DNA of 64,000 nucleotides from Ensifer canadensis (GCF_017488845.2 NZ_CP083373.1:248001-312000), one strand, 5' to 3'; positions 34,554 to 44,988 are shown, counted from the first letter of the stretch. Notes: generated by a model not told the origin, from the sequence alone. Program-made: numbers and translations.

Positions 34554-37500
34554 GTTATGCCGAGCTGCAGGTCACGACCCATTTTTCCTTCCTGCGCGGT
34601 GCGAGTTCGGCGCAGGAACTGTTCGAAACCGCCAAGGCTCTCGGTATCGAAGCCGTCGGCGTTGTCGATCGCAATTCGCTTGCCGGAATTGTACGGGCGC
34701 TTGAAGCATCGCGCGCCACCGGTTTACGCCTCGTTGTCGGTTGCCGGCTCGATCTGCAAGACGGCATGTCGTTGCTGGTCTATCCGACCGACCGGACTGC
34801 CTATTCCCGGCTGACCCGCCTCATCACGCTCGGTAAGTCGCGCGGCGGCAAGAACAACTGCATCCTCCACTGGGACGATGTCATTGCCTACAACGACGGC
34901 ATGATCTGCGTTCTTGTGCCGGATCTGCCGGATGACGCCTGCGCGATCCAGCTGCGCAAGATGGCCGAACTGTTTGGTGATCGGGCCCATGTATCGCTTT
35001 GTCTGCGGCGCCGGCAGAACGACCAGCTGCGGCTGCATGAGATTTCCAATCTTGCGGCGCGATTCAAGGTGCGAACGGTCGTCACCAATGATGTCCTCTT
35101 CCATGAGCCAAGCCGTCGGCAGTTGCAGGATATTGTCACCTGCATTCGCACCCGCACGACGATTGACGAGGCGGGCTTCGAGCGCGAGCGCCATGCTGAT
35201 CGTTATCTGAAGCCGCCGGAAGAAATGGAGCGGTTGTTTCCACGGTACCGGCAAGCCCTCGCGCGAACCATGGAGATCGTCCGTCGGTGCACTTTCTCGC
35301 TCGAGGAGCTCACCTACCAATATCCAGAGGAAGCGATCGTGCCGGGCAAGGATGCCCAGGCCTCGCTGGAGCACTATGTCTGGCAATGCGTGCCCGATCG
35401 CTATCCCGAAGGTCTGCCGCCCGATGTGTTGAAGGTCGTGCGACACGAGCTCGATCTCATCCGCACCATGAAATACGCCCCGTATTTTCTGACCGTCTTC
35501 TCGATCGTGCGCTATGCCCGGTCTCAGGGCATTCTTTGCCAAGGCAGGGGTTCCGCCGCCAACAGTGCCGTCTGCTACATTCTCGGCATTACCAGCATCG
35601 ACCCCTCGACCAACGATCTTTTGTTCGAACGCTTCGTCAGCCAGGAGCGCGACGAGCCGCCGGATATCGATGTGGATTTCGAGCACGAGCGGCGCGAAGA
35701 GGTGATCCAGTGGATCTATCGCACCTATTCTAGAGAAAAGGCAGCGCTCTGCGCCACCGCGACCCGCTACAGGGCGCGCGGCGCGATCCGCGATGTCGGC
35801 AAGGCGCTCGGCCTGCCGGAAGACGTGATCAAGGCGCTGTCGTCGGGCATGTGGTCCTGGTCGGAGGAGGTCTGCGATCGCAATGTCCGCGAGCTCAATC
35901 TCAATCCAGACGACCGGCGTCTTGTGCTGACTTTGAAGCTCGCCCAGCAATTGATGGGCGCGCCACGGCATCTCGGCCAGCATCCGGGCGGGTTCGTCCT
36001 AACACATGATCGGCTCGACGATCTCGTGCCGATCGAACCGGCCACGATGAAGGACCGTCAGATCATCGAATGGGACAAGGACGACGTCGAAGCCCTCAAA
36101 TTCATGAAGGTGGACATCCTGGCCCTTGGAATGCTGACCTGCATGGCCAAGGCCTTCGATCTGATCCGCGAGCACAAGGATCGGGATCTCGACCTGTCGA
36201 AGATCGAGCAGGAGGATCCTGCGACCTATGCGATGATCCGCAAGGCCGATACGCTCGGCACGTTCCAGATCGAAAGCCGCGCCCAGATGGCGATGCTGCC
36301 GCGGCTGAAACCCCGGACCTTCTACGACCTCGTGGTGCAAGTTGCCATTGTCCGGCCCGGTCCGATCCAGGGCGACATGGTGCATCCCTATCTGCGCCGG
36401 CGCGAAGGCAAGGAGGCAGTCGAATATCCGACGCCCGAGCTTGAGGCGGTGCTCGGCAAGACGCTCGGCGTGCCGCTGTTTCAAGAGTCGGCGATGAGGG
36501 TGGCGATGGTCTGCGCCGGCTTTACCGGCGGCGAGGCCGATCAGCTGCGCAAGTCGATGGCGACCTTCAAGTTCACCGGCGGCGTTTCGCGGTTCAAGGA
36601 CAAGCTCGTGTCCGGCATGGTGAGGAACGGCTACACGCCCGAATTCGCCGAAAAGACGTTCTCCCAGCTCGAAGGCTTTGGTTCCTATGGTTTCCCGGAG
36701 AGCCATGCTGCTTCGTTCGCGCTGATCGCCTATGCGTCGAGCTTTATCAAACGCCATTATCCGGAAGCGTTCTGTGCCGCCCTGATCAATTCGCAGCCGA
36801 TGGGTTTTTACGCGCCGGCGCAGATCGTCGGCGACGCCAGAGCCCACGGCGTCGAGGTGCGGCCGGTCTGCATCAATCGGTCCCGGTGGGACTGTACCTT
36901 GGAGCGGATCGGCAATTCTGGCCGCCACGCCGTTCGGCTGGGTTTCCGGCAGGTGAAAGGGCTGGCGGTCGTTGATGCCGCGCGCATTGTCGCGGCACGC
37001 ATGGACAATGCCTTTGTCTCGGTTGACGACATGTGGCGCCGATCCGGCGTGCCAGCGGAGGCGCTCGTCCAGCTTGCCAAGGCCGATGCATTTCTGCCCT
37101 CGCTGAAGCTTGAGCGCCGCGATGCGCTCTGGGCGATCAAGGCGCTGCGCGATCAACCCCTTCCGCTGTTTGCGGCGGCTGCCGAACGGGAGATGGCTGT
37201 AATCGCCGAGCAGCAGGAGCCGGAGGTCGCGCTTCGGCAGATGACGGACGGCCAGAACGTCATCGAGGACTACAGCCATACAGGGCTGACATTGCGGCAG
37301 CATCCGATCGCCTTCTTGCGCAGGGATTTGTCAGTGCGCAACATTATCACCTGTGCCGAGGCGATGAATTCGAGGGACGGGCGATGGGTCTATACCGCCG
37401 GTCTTGTTCTGGTGCGGCAAAAGCCCGGATCGGCCAAAGGCGTCATGTTCATCACCATCGAGGACGAGACCGGGCCGGCCAATCTTGTTGTCTGGCCGAC

Positions 37501-37807
37501 ACTCTTTGAAAAACGCCGGCGGGTCGTTCTCGGCTCTTCGATGATGGCGATCAACGGTCGGATCCAGCGGGAAGGGGAGGTCGTCCATCTTGTCGCCCAG
37601 CAGCTGTTCGACTTGTCAGGCGACCTTGTGGGCCTTGCAGATCGCGATGAAGAGTTCAAACTTCCGGCCGGCCGCGGCGATGAATTCGCCAGAGGCGGCG
37701 CGCCCGATCCGCGGGATAAGCCGAAGCCGGTTGTAGCCGCGCGCGACATGTTCGTGCCTGACCTTCATATCGATACGTTGAAGGTGAAGAGCAGGAATTT
37801 TCACTGA
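34550..37807 (+). CDS. dnaE2: Error-prone DNA polymerase DnaE2 (ImuC)
   Basis: A 1,085-residue C-family polymerase, the normal length for DnaE2. The N-terminal PHP domain starts [18 protein letters not shown]. The palm holds the catalytic acidic motif [15 protein letters not shown] near residue 367. The later segments are [13 protein letters not shown], the tandem helix-hairpin region and an OB-fold near the C-terminus ([19 protein letters not shown]). It performs damage-tolerant, mutagenic synthesis during the SOS response. It overlaps the imuB frame by 4 bp, so its translation normally depends on ribosomes finishing imuB; the premature TAG may lower its expression. Confidence 0.95.
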   Translation: MSYAELQVTTHFSFLRGASSAQELFETAKALGIEAVGVVDRNSLAGIVRALEASRATGLRLVVGCRLDLQDGMSLLVYPTDRTAYSRLTRLITLGKSRGGKNNCILHWDDVIAYNDGMICVLVPDLPDDACAIQLRKMAELFGDRAHVSLCLRRRQNDQLRLHEISNLAARFKVRTVVTNDVLFHEPSRRQLQDIVTCIRTRTTIDEAGFERERHADRYLKPPEEMERLFPRYRQALARTMEIVRRCTFSLEELTYQYPEEAIVPGKDAQASLEHYVWQCVPDRYPEGLPPDVLKVVRHELDLIRTMKYAPYFLTVFSIVRYARSQGILCQGRGSAANSAVCYILGITSIDPSTNDLLFERFVSQERDEPPDIDVDFEHERREEVIQWIYRTYSREKAALCATATRYRARGAIRDVGKALGLPEDVIKALSSGMWSWSEEVCDRNVRELNLNPDDRRLVLTLKLAQQLMGAPRHLGQHPGGFVLTHDRLDDLVPIEPATMKDRQIIEWDKDDVEALKFMKVDILALGMLTCMAKAFDLIREHKDRDLDLSKIEQEDPATYAMIRKADTLGTFQIESRAQMAMLPRLKPRTFYDLVVQVAIVRPGPIQGDMVHPYLRRREGKEAVEYPTPELEAVLGKTLGVPLFQESAMRVAMVCAGFTGGEADQLRKSMATFKFTGGVSRFKDKLVSGMVRNGYTPEFAEKTFSQLEGFGSYGFPESHAASFALIAYASSFIKRHYPEAFCAALINSQPMGFYAPAQIVGDARAHGVEVRPVCINRSRWDCTLERIGNSGRHAVRLGFRQVKGLAVVDAARIVAARMDNAFVSVDDMWRRSGVPAEALVQLAKADAFLPSLKLERRDALWAIKALRDQPLPLFAAAAEREMAVIAEQQEPEVALRQMTDGQNVIEDYSHTGLTLRQHPIAFLRRDLSVRNIITCAEAMNSRDGRWVYTAGLVLVRQKPGSAKGVMFITIEDETGPANLVVWPTLFEKRRRVVLGSSMMAINGRIQREGEVVHLVAQQLFDLSGDLVGLADRDEEFKLPAGRGDEFARGGAPDPRDKPKPVVAARDMFVPDLHIDTLKVKSRNFH

Positions 37808-37882
37808 AATTCAGTCTGAGAGCTGGTCGTTGGTCCTAATCGGTTCAAGGCGAACCATACAGGTGGGCCTGACACCCCTTCA

Positions 37883-38956
37883 TTAGGAAAGACCGTACCA
37901 GGCGCCGCGGCCGGCACCGTGCAGGACGAGGTGCTCTTGATCCACGAGTGCCTTGAGATGATCCTTGATAGTGTGACGGCTGGCATCGGTGATCCGTGCA
38001 GCCTCCGCGACCGTGATCCGCCCGTGCTCGCGCGCCAACTCGAGCAATATAACGGATAATTCCGGCATGTCGGCGAGGATAATACGCTCGCGCTCCATTT
38101 TCTTCTCAAGCCGGGTCTTCTGCCGATGCAGGGCTCTCAAAAAGAACTCGATCCAGGGATTCCAGTCGGGCTCCGCGCTGCGGATCGTTCCCTGCGTGCG
38201 CCGAAGCGAGATGTAATAGCTCTCCTTGCTTTGCTCTATGATGCTTTCGAGCGAGCTGTAGGGGACGTAAGCGTAGCCGGCCCGCAGGAGCAGCAAGGTG
38301 GTCAGAATACGCGATAAGCGGCCATTGCCATCCTGGAATGGATGGATTTCGAGGAAAACAACAACGAAGATCGCGACGACCAAAAGTGGATGGAGCCGCT
38401 TTTCTCGCCCTTGCTCATCCAACCAGGAGATCAGTTCTTCCATTTGACGCGGCGTATCGAACGGCGATGCCGTTTCGAAAACGATGCCGAGGCTCTCGCC
38501 CTGTTCGTTAAACGCTTCCACGTTGTTGGAGAGGGTTTTGTAGGCGCCGCGATGCCGCTCGTCCTTTGTCGAATGCGCAAGAAGGTCGCGGTGGAGCTGA
38601 CGGATATGATTCTCGGTGAACGAAATAGCTTCGTAAGCACTGAAGATGGTCTCCATCACCTCCGCATAGCCGGCAACCTCCTGCTCGTCGCGTGTCGTAA
38701 ACGACCCTAGGCGAATGTTTGCCAGCAGCTTTCCGACCTCTCGGTCGGTGAGGCGTGCCCCTTCAATACGGGTGGAGGAACCGACGCTTTCGATCGTGGC
38801 GACACGCCGGAGGCGGGACAGCCGCTCAGGCGCGATCCGGCCGATCGCACGCCAAGCACCTTTAAATTCGTCGATTTCGGCGATCAGCGACAGGATTTCG
38901 GGCGTGATCCGGACGGTCGCCGTATTTAGAAATTCCATTTGGGCATCCATTCCCAT
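37883..38956 (-). CDS. Fic-family AMP-transferase with C-terminal winged helix
   Basis: A 357-residue Fic protein. The inhibitory helix motif SSTRIEG (residues 60-66) is N-terminal, as in class II Fic proteins. The complete catalytic motif HPFQDGNGRLSR spans 205-216. A winged-helix domain (about 295-357) suggests DNA binding and autoregulation. It would AMPylate a target protein, with activity held off by the inhibitory Glu. Several ATGs are possible at the 5' end (residues 1, 3 and 7). A direct repeat overlaps the first two, which favours a later start. It appears monocistronic. Confidence 0.9.
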   Translation of the reverse strand: MGMDAQMEFLNTATVRITPEILSLIAEIDEFKGAWRAIGRIAPERLSRLRRVATIESVGSSTRIEGARLTDREVGKLLANIRLGSFTTRDEQEVAGYAEVMETIFSAYEAISFTENHIRQLHRDLLAHSTKDERHRGAYKTLSNNVEAFNEQGESLGIVFETASPFDTPRQMEELISWLDEQGREKRLHPLLVVAIFVVVFLEIHPFQDGNGRLSRILTTLLLLRAGYAYVPYSSLESIIEQSKESYYISLRRTQGTIRSAEPDWNPWIEFFLRALHRQKTRLEKKMERERIILADMPELSVILLELAREHGRITVAEAARITDASRHTIKDHLKALVDQEHLVLHGAGRGAWYGLS

Positions 38957-39008
38957 CCAATTCCTGAGACGCTGTATGCACTATTTATCCATCCATTTCC
39001 ATCCAATT
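38944..39008. promoter_or_regulatory. Direct-repeat operator of the Fic gene
   Basis: A 19-bp sequence, CATCCATTYCCATCCAATT, occurs twice (38,944-38,962 and 38,990-39,008) with one mismatch, 46 bp apart. Each unit also holds two CATCCA half-repeats. Position over the gene start suggests binding by the Fic protein's own winged helix. Confidence 0.55.
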
Positions 39009-39202
39009 TTCACGAGGGAGTTCGTCAGATCTGTCAGTCATGAGCTAGACGGCGGTCTTGCATCGGCTTTGCACCCGAATGGACACTGTATCTGCCTAAC
39101 CGCAATTTCGAGCTTCAAGGTACAAAACATCTCTAAAAACCACCCAGACATTATCATTGATATCGCGCGGTCATTGGTCAGGGCGGGCAGCCAAGGTAAG
39201 GA

Positions 39203-39574
39203 GTGCTAACCGTCGATGACGACATCAAATTCACGACCGGTTTGACGACTGCTCAAGGCGTGCGGGTTGCGTTTCGCGGAACGCCTTTCGTCGAACGGAC
39301 CGCTCCCCTGAACCAGAATGCGCTTTGGATGCGCTGGGACCGGAACATAGTCGTCGATGCCTATTCCGATATGGTCGAGGAGCTCTCGGCAATCCGTACG
39401 GCTGTCGCGATGGGCGACATGTCACCCTTATCCAAATACGTCATTGCGGGTCCCTATGATCTCGGTCTTGGCCGCCTGATCTGTCAAGGGCCGGTCAAGG
39501 GTGGTCCACAAACGGCTACCTCACTCGCGCTGCGACGAAACAGGCCATCTGGTACGATGGGCAGCAGCTTCTGA
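39203..39574 (+). pseudogene. N-terminal fragment of a GcvT-like aminomethyltransferase
   Basis: The first 90 or so residues resemble the start of GcvT/DmdA-type proteins: GTPFVERTAPLNQNALWMRW, VDAYSDMVEELSAIRTAVAM, and GDMSPLSKYVIAGP. After that the similarity ends (DLGLGRLICQGPVKGG) and the frame closes; the folate-binding and C-terminal domains are missing. It is thus a truncated remnant. The family call rests on the spacing of these blocks only. Confidence 0.5.
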
Positions 39575-39998
39575 ATTAACATTCGGTAATATTTTCGCGA
39601 ATTGATGACTAGTCAGTATAACCAAATGATTTAATTATATTATTTCAAGATCATGTATTGACGCATCGCGAGCCTATTGGCTGGCGATGCGATTCAACGA
39701 GCTACGCGGCACTGTCTGCCAGACACTGTTTGCTGGGTCGTCGCGCCGCTGGGGTGGGGCGCCCACCCAATTCGCCGCGCTACAGGTTTTGATCAATCAC
39801 TGGCGCTTGTCAGGCATCAGCGAGTTTGCCGTGAGGCACTCGCCAGTTTCGAAGCAAGGAGGGACGAGGGAGCGGGCACTTTAATAGCGAGCGCGCTGCC
39901 AGATGAAGTTGTCGGCCGCGAATTCTGGTAATATCTGCCCCACTTCCGCCCAATGGAGCCGCAACGATCTTGGCTTCCATGTTTGGAGATATAACGCC
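39575..39998. other. AT-rich intergenic stretch without a supported gene
   Basis: About 420 bp, locally AT-rich around 39,600-39,660, in contrast to the surroundings. Two overlapping open frames (39,677-39,931 and 39,687-39,884) have no ribosome binding site or known domain. A worn insertion remnant is possible. Confidence 0.3.
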
Positions 39999-40580
39999 AT
40001 GCCGACCCGGCGACATTTCCTTATCAGCTTCGTCGCAACGCCGATTGTGCTGCCGAGACTAGGCCATGCAGCCGGCGCTCCTGTGGAGCTGCCGCTTACG
40101 GCCAGTTGCGGGGATGACCACGAGCTGACGCCGGCACAGACCGAAGGCCCGTATTTTACGCCGGAGAGCCCTGAAAAACAGGACTTCGCGAGCGATGCAC
40201 CGGGCGGTGAAAGGATGACGCTTGCTGGTTACGCACTAACCAGGGACTGCCAGCCCGTAGCAAAAGCGATGATCGAGTTATGGCATGCCGATGAGATGGG
40301 CGCCTACGACAATAGCGGATACAAGCTCCGCGGACATCAATTCACAGATGCAGAAGGCAAATGGTGGTTCGAGACGATCGTGCCCGGGATCTATCCTGGT
40401 CGCACTCGGCACTACCACGTAAAAGTCCAACGGCCCGGCGGGAAGGCGCTGACGACGCAGCTGTATTTTGCCGATGAGCCGGACAATGAGCGTGACCGCA
40501 TGTTCAATGCAGACTTGTTGCTCGACATCAGAACGACGAGCGACGGAAAATTCGGCCGCTACAATTTCATAGTGGCGTAA
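39999..40580 (+). CDS. Exported intradiol ring-cleavage dioxygenase-like protein
   Basis: A 193-residue protein with a Tat-like N-terminus (PTRRHFLISFVATPIVLPRLGHA). An intradiol dioxygenase domain follows: TEGPYFTP, IELWHADEMGAYDNSGY and YPGRTRHYHVKVQRP, which supply the Tyr and His ligands of the Fe(III) site. The family opens catechols between the two hydroxyls. Exported members are a distinct subgroup of unknown substrate. The start is at MPTRRHF since the longer frame would bury the twin-arginine signal. It is a single-gene unit. Confidence 0.82.
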   Translation: MPTRRHFLISFVATPIVLPRLGHAAGAPVELPLTASCGDDHELTPAQTEGPYFTPESPEKQDFASDAPGGERMTLAGYALTRDCQPVAKAMIELWHADEMGAYDNSGYKLRGHQFTDAEGKWWFETIVPGIYPGRTRHYHVKVQRPGGKALTTQLYFADEPDNERDRMFNADLLLDIRTTSDGKFGRYNFIVA

Positions 40581-40622
40581 CCGGCGCTTTGCGTCTCTTG
40601 AGCTGCTTGGGCGCTGTCATCT

Positions 40623-41948
40623 TTAGGCGCTTCCGCCGGCGATCAATGCATCACGTGCGGCGCGAAACGCGTCTTGCAGCGCCGTGTAACCATCAAGTCC
40701 TTCAAGAGCGTAGCTATTGAGGAACTGACGCCCCGCGAACAGCTTGCGATCGACCGGGGTCAGCTCGGCTTCCGCGCAGACCTCTTGCCAGTGTGCGGCG
40801 ATCCCCGTGATCTGCCGCTCGATCAGCGCGGCGGCTTCCGCCTCTTTCAGGTGATAATCCGGCGCGGCTGCAAGGCACGTTGCTAGAGTGCTGGTGCGGC
40901 CCTCGCCCTTGATCAGCATGGCCTGCGTGGCTTCGTTGCCCGTGCGGTTTTGCGGGCAGATGTCGTAGGCGGGCGTCAAGGTCAGCCTCTTGCCGTCCCA
41001 GAATGCGGCATGGTTGCGGGCATGGTCGTCGGTGTTGCCGCACAGGACGTTGAAGCAAATCCGTCCGTAGAGCTCCTTGAGCGTGTACTTGGGATCGGTG
41101 AAGCGGTGGCGGATCAGCTCGGCTAGGTCCTCGTAGGAGGCATAGCGGGCCATCATCTCATCAAGGCCCAGCATCGTGAGGGCCGAGACCATCGCGTGCC
41201 GCGTCCAGCCGGCCTTGGTATGCGTGCGGTCAAAGCGCTCGATCAGCAGCACGTCTTTTTGCGCGGCGCGGGTCATCGACACGGATGCCGCGTTGAGCCC
41301 GCAGGCGCTTGCCAGCTTCATCGCGATGAATTCCGCCTTTACGACGCTGTATGTGTCGTTGCTGGCCGAGAATTTGGCGATGAACTTTTTTGTCCCGTCA
41401 TCGATCAGCGCCTTGGGGCGCGCTCCGCCGATCGAGGTGCCGTAATTGAGGGCCTGATCGAGCGCCGGGGTCAGAGGAACGCCCTTTTCGATGAGGTCAG
41501 CCGCTTCAAGGAGCTCGTCGAGCGATGCTTGCGCGGCAAGGCGGGGGATATATTCTGTGGCCGATGCCTGAAAATCGAGAGCGCCAATCCGGTCGGAGCC
41601 TGACTGGAGCAAATAGGTCAGCTCGCTGATCTCCGGCACACCGGCAGCGTCGGGCTTTTTGCCCGTCAGCCTGTTGATGATCACCCGACGGCCCCAGGCA
41701 TCGGGCGAGCCGTCGCGGATACAGCTCGCCATCCGCAGGCCGTTGATGGGCGCGATTACGCCTTCCTGAAGGGGCAGTTCGGGCTCATAGATCGGTATGG
41801 CTTGCTTTCGACGCCGGTAGCTGGCGCCGTAGGTAAAGATCAGGCGCTCGCCATCCTGGTCGAGGCGGCCTGCAACCACCGGTTCCTTTGCCCCCAGCAA
41901 CCACATCCAGACAAAGGCTTCAGTGGCGTCCGCCCTAGAAGTCATCAT
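40623..41948 (-). CDS. hipA: HipA-family serine/threonine kinase toxin
   Basis: A 441-residue HipA-like kinase. The N-terminal HipA_N subdomain is followed by the kinase core with SIGGARPKALID (the Gly-rich/autophosphorylation loop), the catalytic NTDDHARNHAAFW and the metal-binding LTPAYDICP. HipA toxins phosphorylate aminoacyl-tRNA synthetases or other targets to induce dormancy. It overlaps the antitoxin gene by 14 bp, the antitoxin being upstream. The actual start may be the second Met. Confidence 0.9.
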   Translation of the reverse strand: MMTSRADATEAFVWMWLLGAKEPVVAGRLDQDGERLIFTYGASYRRRKQAIPIYEPELPLQEGVIAPINGLRMASCIRDGSPDAWGRRVIINRLTGKKPDAAGVPEISELTYLLQSGSDRIGALDFQASATEYIPRLAAQASLDELLEAADLIEKGVPLTPALDQALNYGTSIGGARPKALIDDGTKKFIAKFSASNDTYSVVKAEFIAMKLASACGLNAASVSMTRAAQKDVLLIERFDRTHTKAGWTRHAMVSALTMLGLDEMMARYASYEDLAELIRHRFTDPKYTLKELYGRICFNVLCGNTDDHARNHAAFWDGKRLTLTPAYDICPQNRTGNEATQAMLIKGEGRTSTLATCLAAAPDYHLKEAEAAALIERQITGIAAHWQEVCAEAELTPVDRKLFAGRQFLNSYALEGLDGYTALQDAFRAARDALIAGGSA

Positions 41949-42267
41949 CGACTTCCTTCATCGTGTGGCGGACGCTCTTGGGCAGCAGGGAAAGTTTTTC
42001 ATCAAGGCGGGCGTTGTGCATCTGCAGGGTGCGCTCATCATAGTCGAACAGACGCACGCCCACGAGGGAGGCGACCTCGAAGACGATGCCGATCTCAGGG
42101 CCGGGCGTGCCCTTTTCGATGCTGGACAGCGTCGTGCGGCTGATGCCGGCGCGGTCGGCCAGTTCTTGCGCCGTTAGGCGGCGCTCGGCTCGGCCGACGC
42201 GGATCAGTTTGCCAAGCATGGTGAGCGCTTCGCGCGTCACTCTTGAATAGCTTCTCTTGCGTGGCAC
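41935..42267 (-). CDS. hipB: HipB-type XRE antitoxin
   Basis: A 110-residue protein with an XRE helix-turn-helix (LGKLIRVGRAERRLTAQELADRAGISRTTLSSIEKG in two adjoining parts). A GTG start is chosen (VPRKRSYSR) because AAGAGGTG lies 7 bases before it, whereas the longer frame has no binding site. It neutralises HipA and represses the operon. TTGTACGT and TTGTACAT motifs lie upstream (about 42,293 and 42,325), possible operator half-sites. Confidence 0.82.
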   Translation of the reverse strand: MPRKRSYSRVTREALTMLGKLIRVGRAERRLTAQELADRAGISRTTLSSIEKGTPGPEIGIVFEVASLVGVRLFDYDERTLQMHNARLDEKLSLLPKSVRHTMKEVDDDF

Positions 42268-42838
42268 GGTAGGCACCTCTTTTGTCCATCTAATTGTACG
42301 TGAAGGACGGTTGCGCCCAGAATTTTGTACATCTTGCCATGATGCGTACGGCTGAGTCAAAGGTTGTTCATTTGATTGGTCATAAGGGAAGCAACCCCTT
42401 GATGGCGCCGCGACTTACGGATTCGCCAAGCCTCGTAGAAGGTCGTCTGGTCGTAGGACGCATCTTTGGTTTTCGTTTTAACCGTCTTCACGAAGAGGGC
42501 ACCGCTGCGGCTCTACAAGGTAGTGTCACTTTTCCCCTCGCCTCCCTGGAACAAGCCGAAACCCTTATTGCGGATATCGGGGGAATCGATCGCCGGCGTG
42601 CCGAACTGTCCAATGTCCCGGCTTAGCTTCCCGACGGCAGGGCCATTGCTCGGATCATCTCAGCGCCCCTTGAGGCGGCCGGGCCCGATAGCGGAACAAC
42701 GAGATCCTTGGTTCGTCTCGTTTCAAGACCGCGCTCTCGGTCAGGCCGATTGCTCATAAGCGCGCTCTTAACGCCAAGGCTTATGATCCGTCAGGTTTCT
42801 CGCGCTGCTTTCGCGATCAATAGCGCCAAAATATTTGC
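42268..42838. other. Region with no recognised gene
   Basis: About 570 bp upstream of hipB and downstream of ohr. A plus-strand frame (42,294-42,626) has no ribosome binding site and no known domain. It may hold the hipBA promoter at its left end; otherwise nothing clear. Confidence 0.3.
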
Positions 42839-42869
42839 CGGGTCTGCCCGTCATGTACGGGCAGACCCG
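42839..42869 (-). terminator. Hairpin downstream of ohr
   Basis: A perfect 13-bp stem (CGGGTCTGCCCGT with its complement) with a 5-base loop, 11 bp after the ohr stop codon. AAATATTTT follows on the minus strand, so it may terminate ohr. Confidence 0.65.
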
Positions 42870-42880
42870 AGAGATCGTGT

Positions 42881-43276
42881 TCAGACGAGGTTTGTCACAA
42901 CGTTGACGTTGCCATGCGTTGCTTTGGAGTACGGGCAAATGCTGTGCGCGGCGTCGAGCAGTTCGCGAGCGATGACAGGATCGATGCCGGGTACGCTGAC
43001 ATTGAAACGGGCGCTCAGGAAATAGTTGCCGTCATCGACATTGAGATCGATCTCGGCATCGACCGCGATCCCGGCCGCGAGCTTGATCTGCCTCTGGGAG
43101 GCGGCAACTTCGATCGCGCCCATGTAGCAGGCCGACCAGGCGGCACCGAAGAGGTTTTCAGCGGCCGGATGCGGCTGCTTCATCTTGACGTCGAGAAAGC
43201 CGTCGCTGCTGCGAGCGCCGCCATCGCGGCCGTTGGTGTTGTGCGTCTTGCCAGTGAAGAGAACCTTATGGGTCAT
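42881..43276 (-). CDS. ohr: Organic hydroperoxide resistance protein (Ohr)
   Basis: A 131-residue Ohr/OsmC protein. It begins MTHKVLFTGKTHNTNGRDGG, and both redox cysteines are present: C50 in AAWSACYMGA and C114 in SICPYSKATHGN. It reduces organic hydroperoxides in the cytoplasm with lipoylated partners. It is divergent from the epoxide hydrolase gene. A 19-bp sequence in inverted copies occupies the gap. An Ohr-like paralogue without the first Cys lies at 44,989-45,399. Confidence 0.92.
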   Translation of the reverse strand: MTHKVLFTGKTHNTNGRDGGARSSDGFLDVKMKQPHPAAENLFGAAWSACYMGAIEVAASQRQIKLAAGIAVDAEIDLNVDDGNYFLSARFNVSVPGIDPVIARELLDAAHSICPYSKATHGNVNVVTNLV

Positions 43277-43361
43277 AGCGAATTTCCTGTCCTAGGTTTT
43301 GATGGATTGATCGTCTGCACCTTGTGCTGATCCAAGAGTTACGCTGCTGGGACAGGAACCG

Positions 43362-43526
43362 CACGTTAGGCGTTGTTAGACGTCAATAGTCGCGATTAAC
43401 GACATCGGGAGCGTTGTGAGCGGCAAGATGGGAACCGCACCTCAGGGCAGTGCACCGCGAGCGGTCGCTGGCGTCGTCTTCGATGACCATCAAGGTCACT
43501 ATCATCATCTAACAACGCCTAACGTG
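43362..43526. promoter_or_regulatory. Inverted pair of 19-bp operator-like sequences between ohr and epoxide hydrolase
   Basis: CACGTTAGGCGTTGTTAGA (43,362-43,380) and its exact reverse complement (43,508-43,526) face the two divergent genes. Each contains two GTTAG half-sites exactly 10 bp apart (GTTAG-N5-GTTAG), the arrangement favoured by OmpR-type winged-helix regulators, one of which is encoded at 45,492. Confidence 0.6.
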
Positions 43527-43602
43527 TGCATTCGACGGCCTCGGCGTACCCCTTAAAGCAGCACAGGGGTGCAGACGATCCGATTTACCGAGGAGAATGC
43601 TA

Positions 43603-44910
43603 ATGACCGTAATCAAGATTGACGTTATCGACGAAGACCGCCGCCGCCTGCTGGGTGCCGTCGCATCCGGGATCGCCGTCCTGGGCACTGCGAGTTTGCT
43701 TCCCTCATATGCCAAGGCGGCGACGGGATCTGACACCATCCGCCCGTTTCAGGTGAACATTCCGCAAGCGGATCTGGACGACCTTCGCGCCCGCCTCGCC
43801 CGCACGCGGCTACCGGAAAAAGAGACCGTCGGCGACTTTACCCAAGGCGTACCGCTGAAGACGACCAAGCAGTTGCTGGATCACTGGCAGAACAAATATG
43901 ACTGGCGAAAGGTCGAGGCCCGGATTAACGCCGTACCCAACTTCATTACGGAGATCGACGGGCTGGACATCCATTTCATTCATGTCCGCAGCAGGCACGA
44001 AAACGCACTGCCGCTGATCGTGACGCACGGTTGGCCGGGTTCGATCATCGAGCAGTTGAAGATCATCGGCCCACTGACCGACCCGACTGCCCACGGCGGA
44101 AGCGCTTCGGATGCATTCCATATCGTCATCCCGTCGATGCCGGGCTACGGATTCTCTGGCAAGCCTGAAGCGACGGGATGGGGACCGGAACGCATTGCCA
44201 GCGCCTGGACTACCCTGATGCGCCGTCTGGGCTACACCCAGTTTGTCGCACAGGGCGGCGATTGGGGTGCTGTCGTAACCGACATGATCGGCGTGCAGGC
44301 TCCTCCGGAACTGCTCGGCATCCATACCAACATGCCGGGCGCAATACCCGATGCCATCAACGGTGCAGCATTTTCCGGAGCCCCGACCCCAGCAGGTCTC
44401 TCGGATGAAGAAAAGCATTCGTATGATCAACTTGTCTTTTTCTACAAGCATGTTTCCTACGCATTCCTGATGGGAACGCGGCCGCAGACCCTCACCGGAT
44501 TGACGGACTCCCCGATCGCACTTGCGACCTACATGCTCGATCACGACGGGGCGAGCCTGGAAATGATCGCCCGCTCTTTCGACGGGCAGGATGAAGGCCT
44601 CAGCCCCGACGATGTCCTCGACAATGTGACGCTGTTCTGGCTGACAAACACGGGCGTATCGGCCGCGCGCCTTTACTGGGAGAACAAGCTCGCATTCTTC
44701 GCCGCGAAGGGGGTCAAGGTGCCGGTCGCGGTCAGCGTCTTTCCGGACGAACTCTACCAGACGCCGCGCACCTGGGCTGAACAGGCGTACCCAAATCTCG
44801 TGCACTACAACAAGCTTCCAAAGGGCGGACACTTCGCAGCCTGGGAGCAGCCGAAGCTTTTTACCGACGAGGTGCGCGCCGGCTTCCGCAGCCTTCGCAA
44901 ATCCGGCTGA
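43603..44910 (+). CDS. Exported epoxide hydrolase
   Basis: A 435-residue alpha/beta hydrolase with an epoxide-hydrolase N-terminal domain (about 45-155: RPFQVNIPQADLDDLRARL). The oxyanion segment is HGWPG (142-146), the nucleophile is D220 in QGGDWGAVV, and the His is in PKGGHFAAWEQ near the C-terminus. A Tat-like signal (EDRRRLLGAVASGIAVLG) precedes it. The ATG at 43,603 is preferred because AGGAG lies 7 bp before it; the ATG at 43,597 is too close. It probably opens epoxides outside the cytoplasm. An Ohr-like gene follows. Confidence 0.9.
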   Translation: MTVIKIDVIDEDRRRLLGAVASGIAVLGTASLLPSYAKAATGSDTIRPFQVNIPQADLDDLRARLARTRLPEKETVGDFTQGVPLKTTKQLLDHWQNKYDWRKVEARINAVPNFITEIDGLDIHFIHVRSRHENALPLIVTHGWPGSIIEQLKIIGPLTDPTAHGGSASDAFHIVIPSMPGYGFSGKPEATGWGPERIASAWTTLMRRLGYTQFVAQGGDWGAVVTDMIGVQAPPELLGIHTNMPGAIPDAINGAAFSGAPTPAGLSDEEKHSYDQLVFFYKHVSYAFLMGTRPQTLTGLTDSPIALATYMLDHDGASLEMIARSFDGQDEGLSPDDVLDNVTLFWLTNTGVSAARLYWENKLAFFAAKGVKVPVAVSVFPDELYQTPRTWAEQAYPNLVHYNKLPKGGHFAAWEQPKLFTDEVRAGFRSLRKSG

Positions 44911-44988
44911 ACATAGGCTGAAGCCTCGGCGCGTGCACTGTACGCGCCGAGTTTTCCAACGGGCGCTTGCCGCCCAAGGAACACATCC

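Noticed and set aside
43362..43526. Integron attC site or MITE
   Set aside because: TAACAACGCCTAAC resembles attC core motifs, but there is no integrase gene of the integron type, no second cassette site and no target duplication, and the location between divergent promoters fits operators better.
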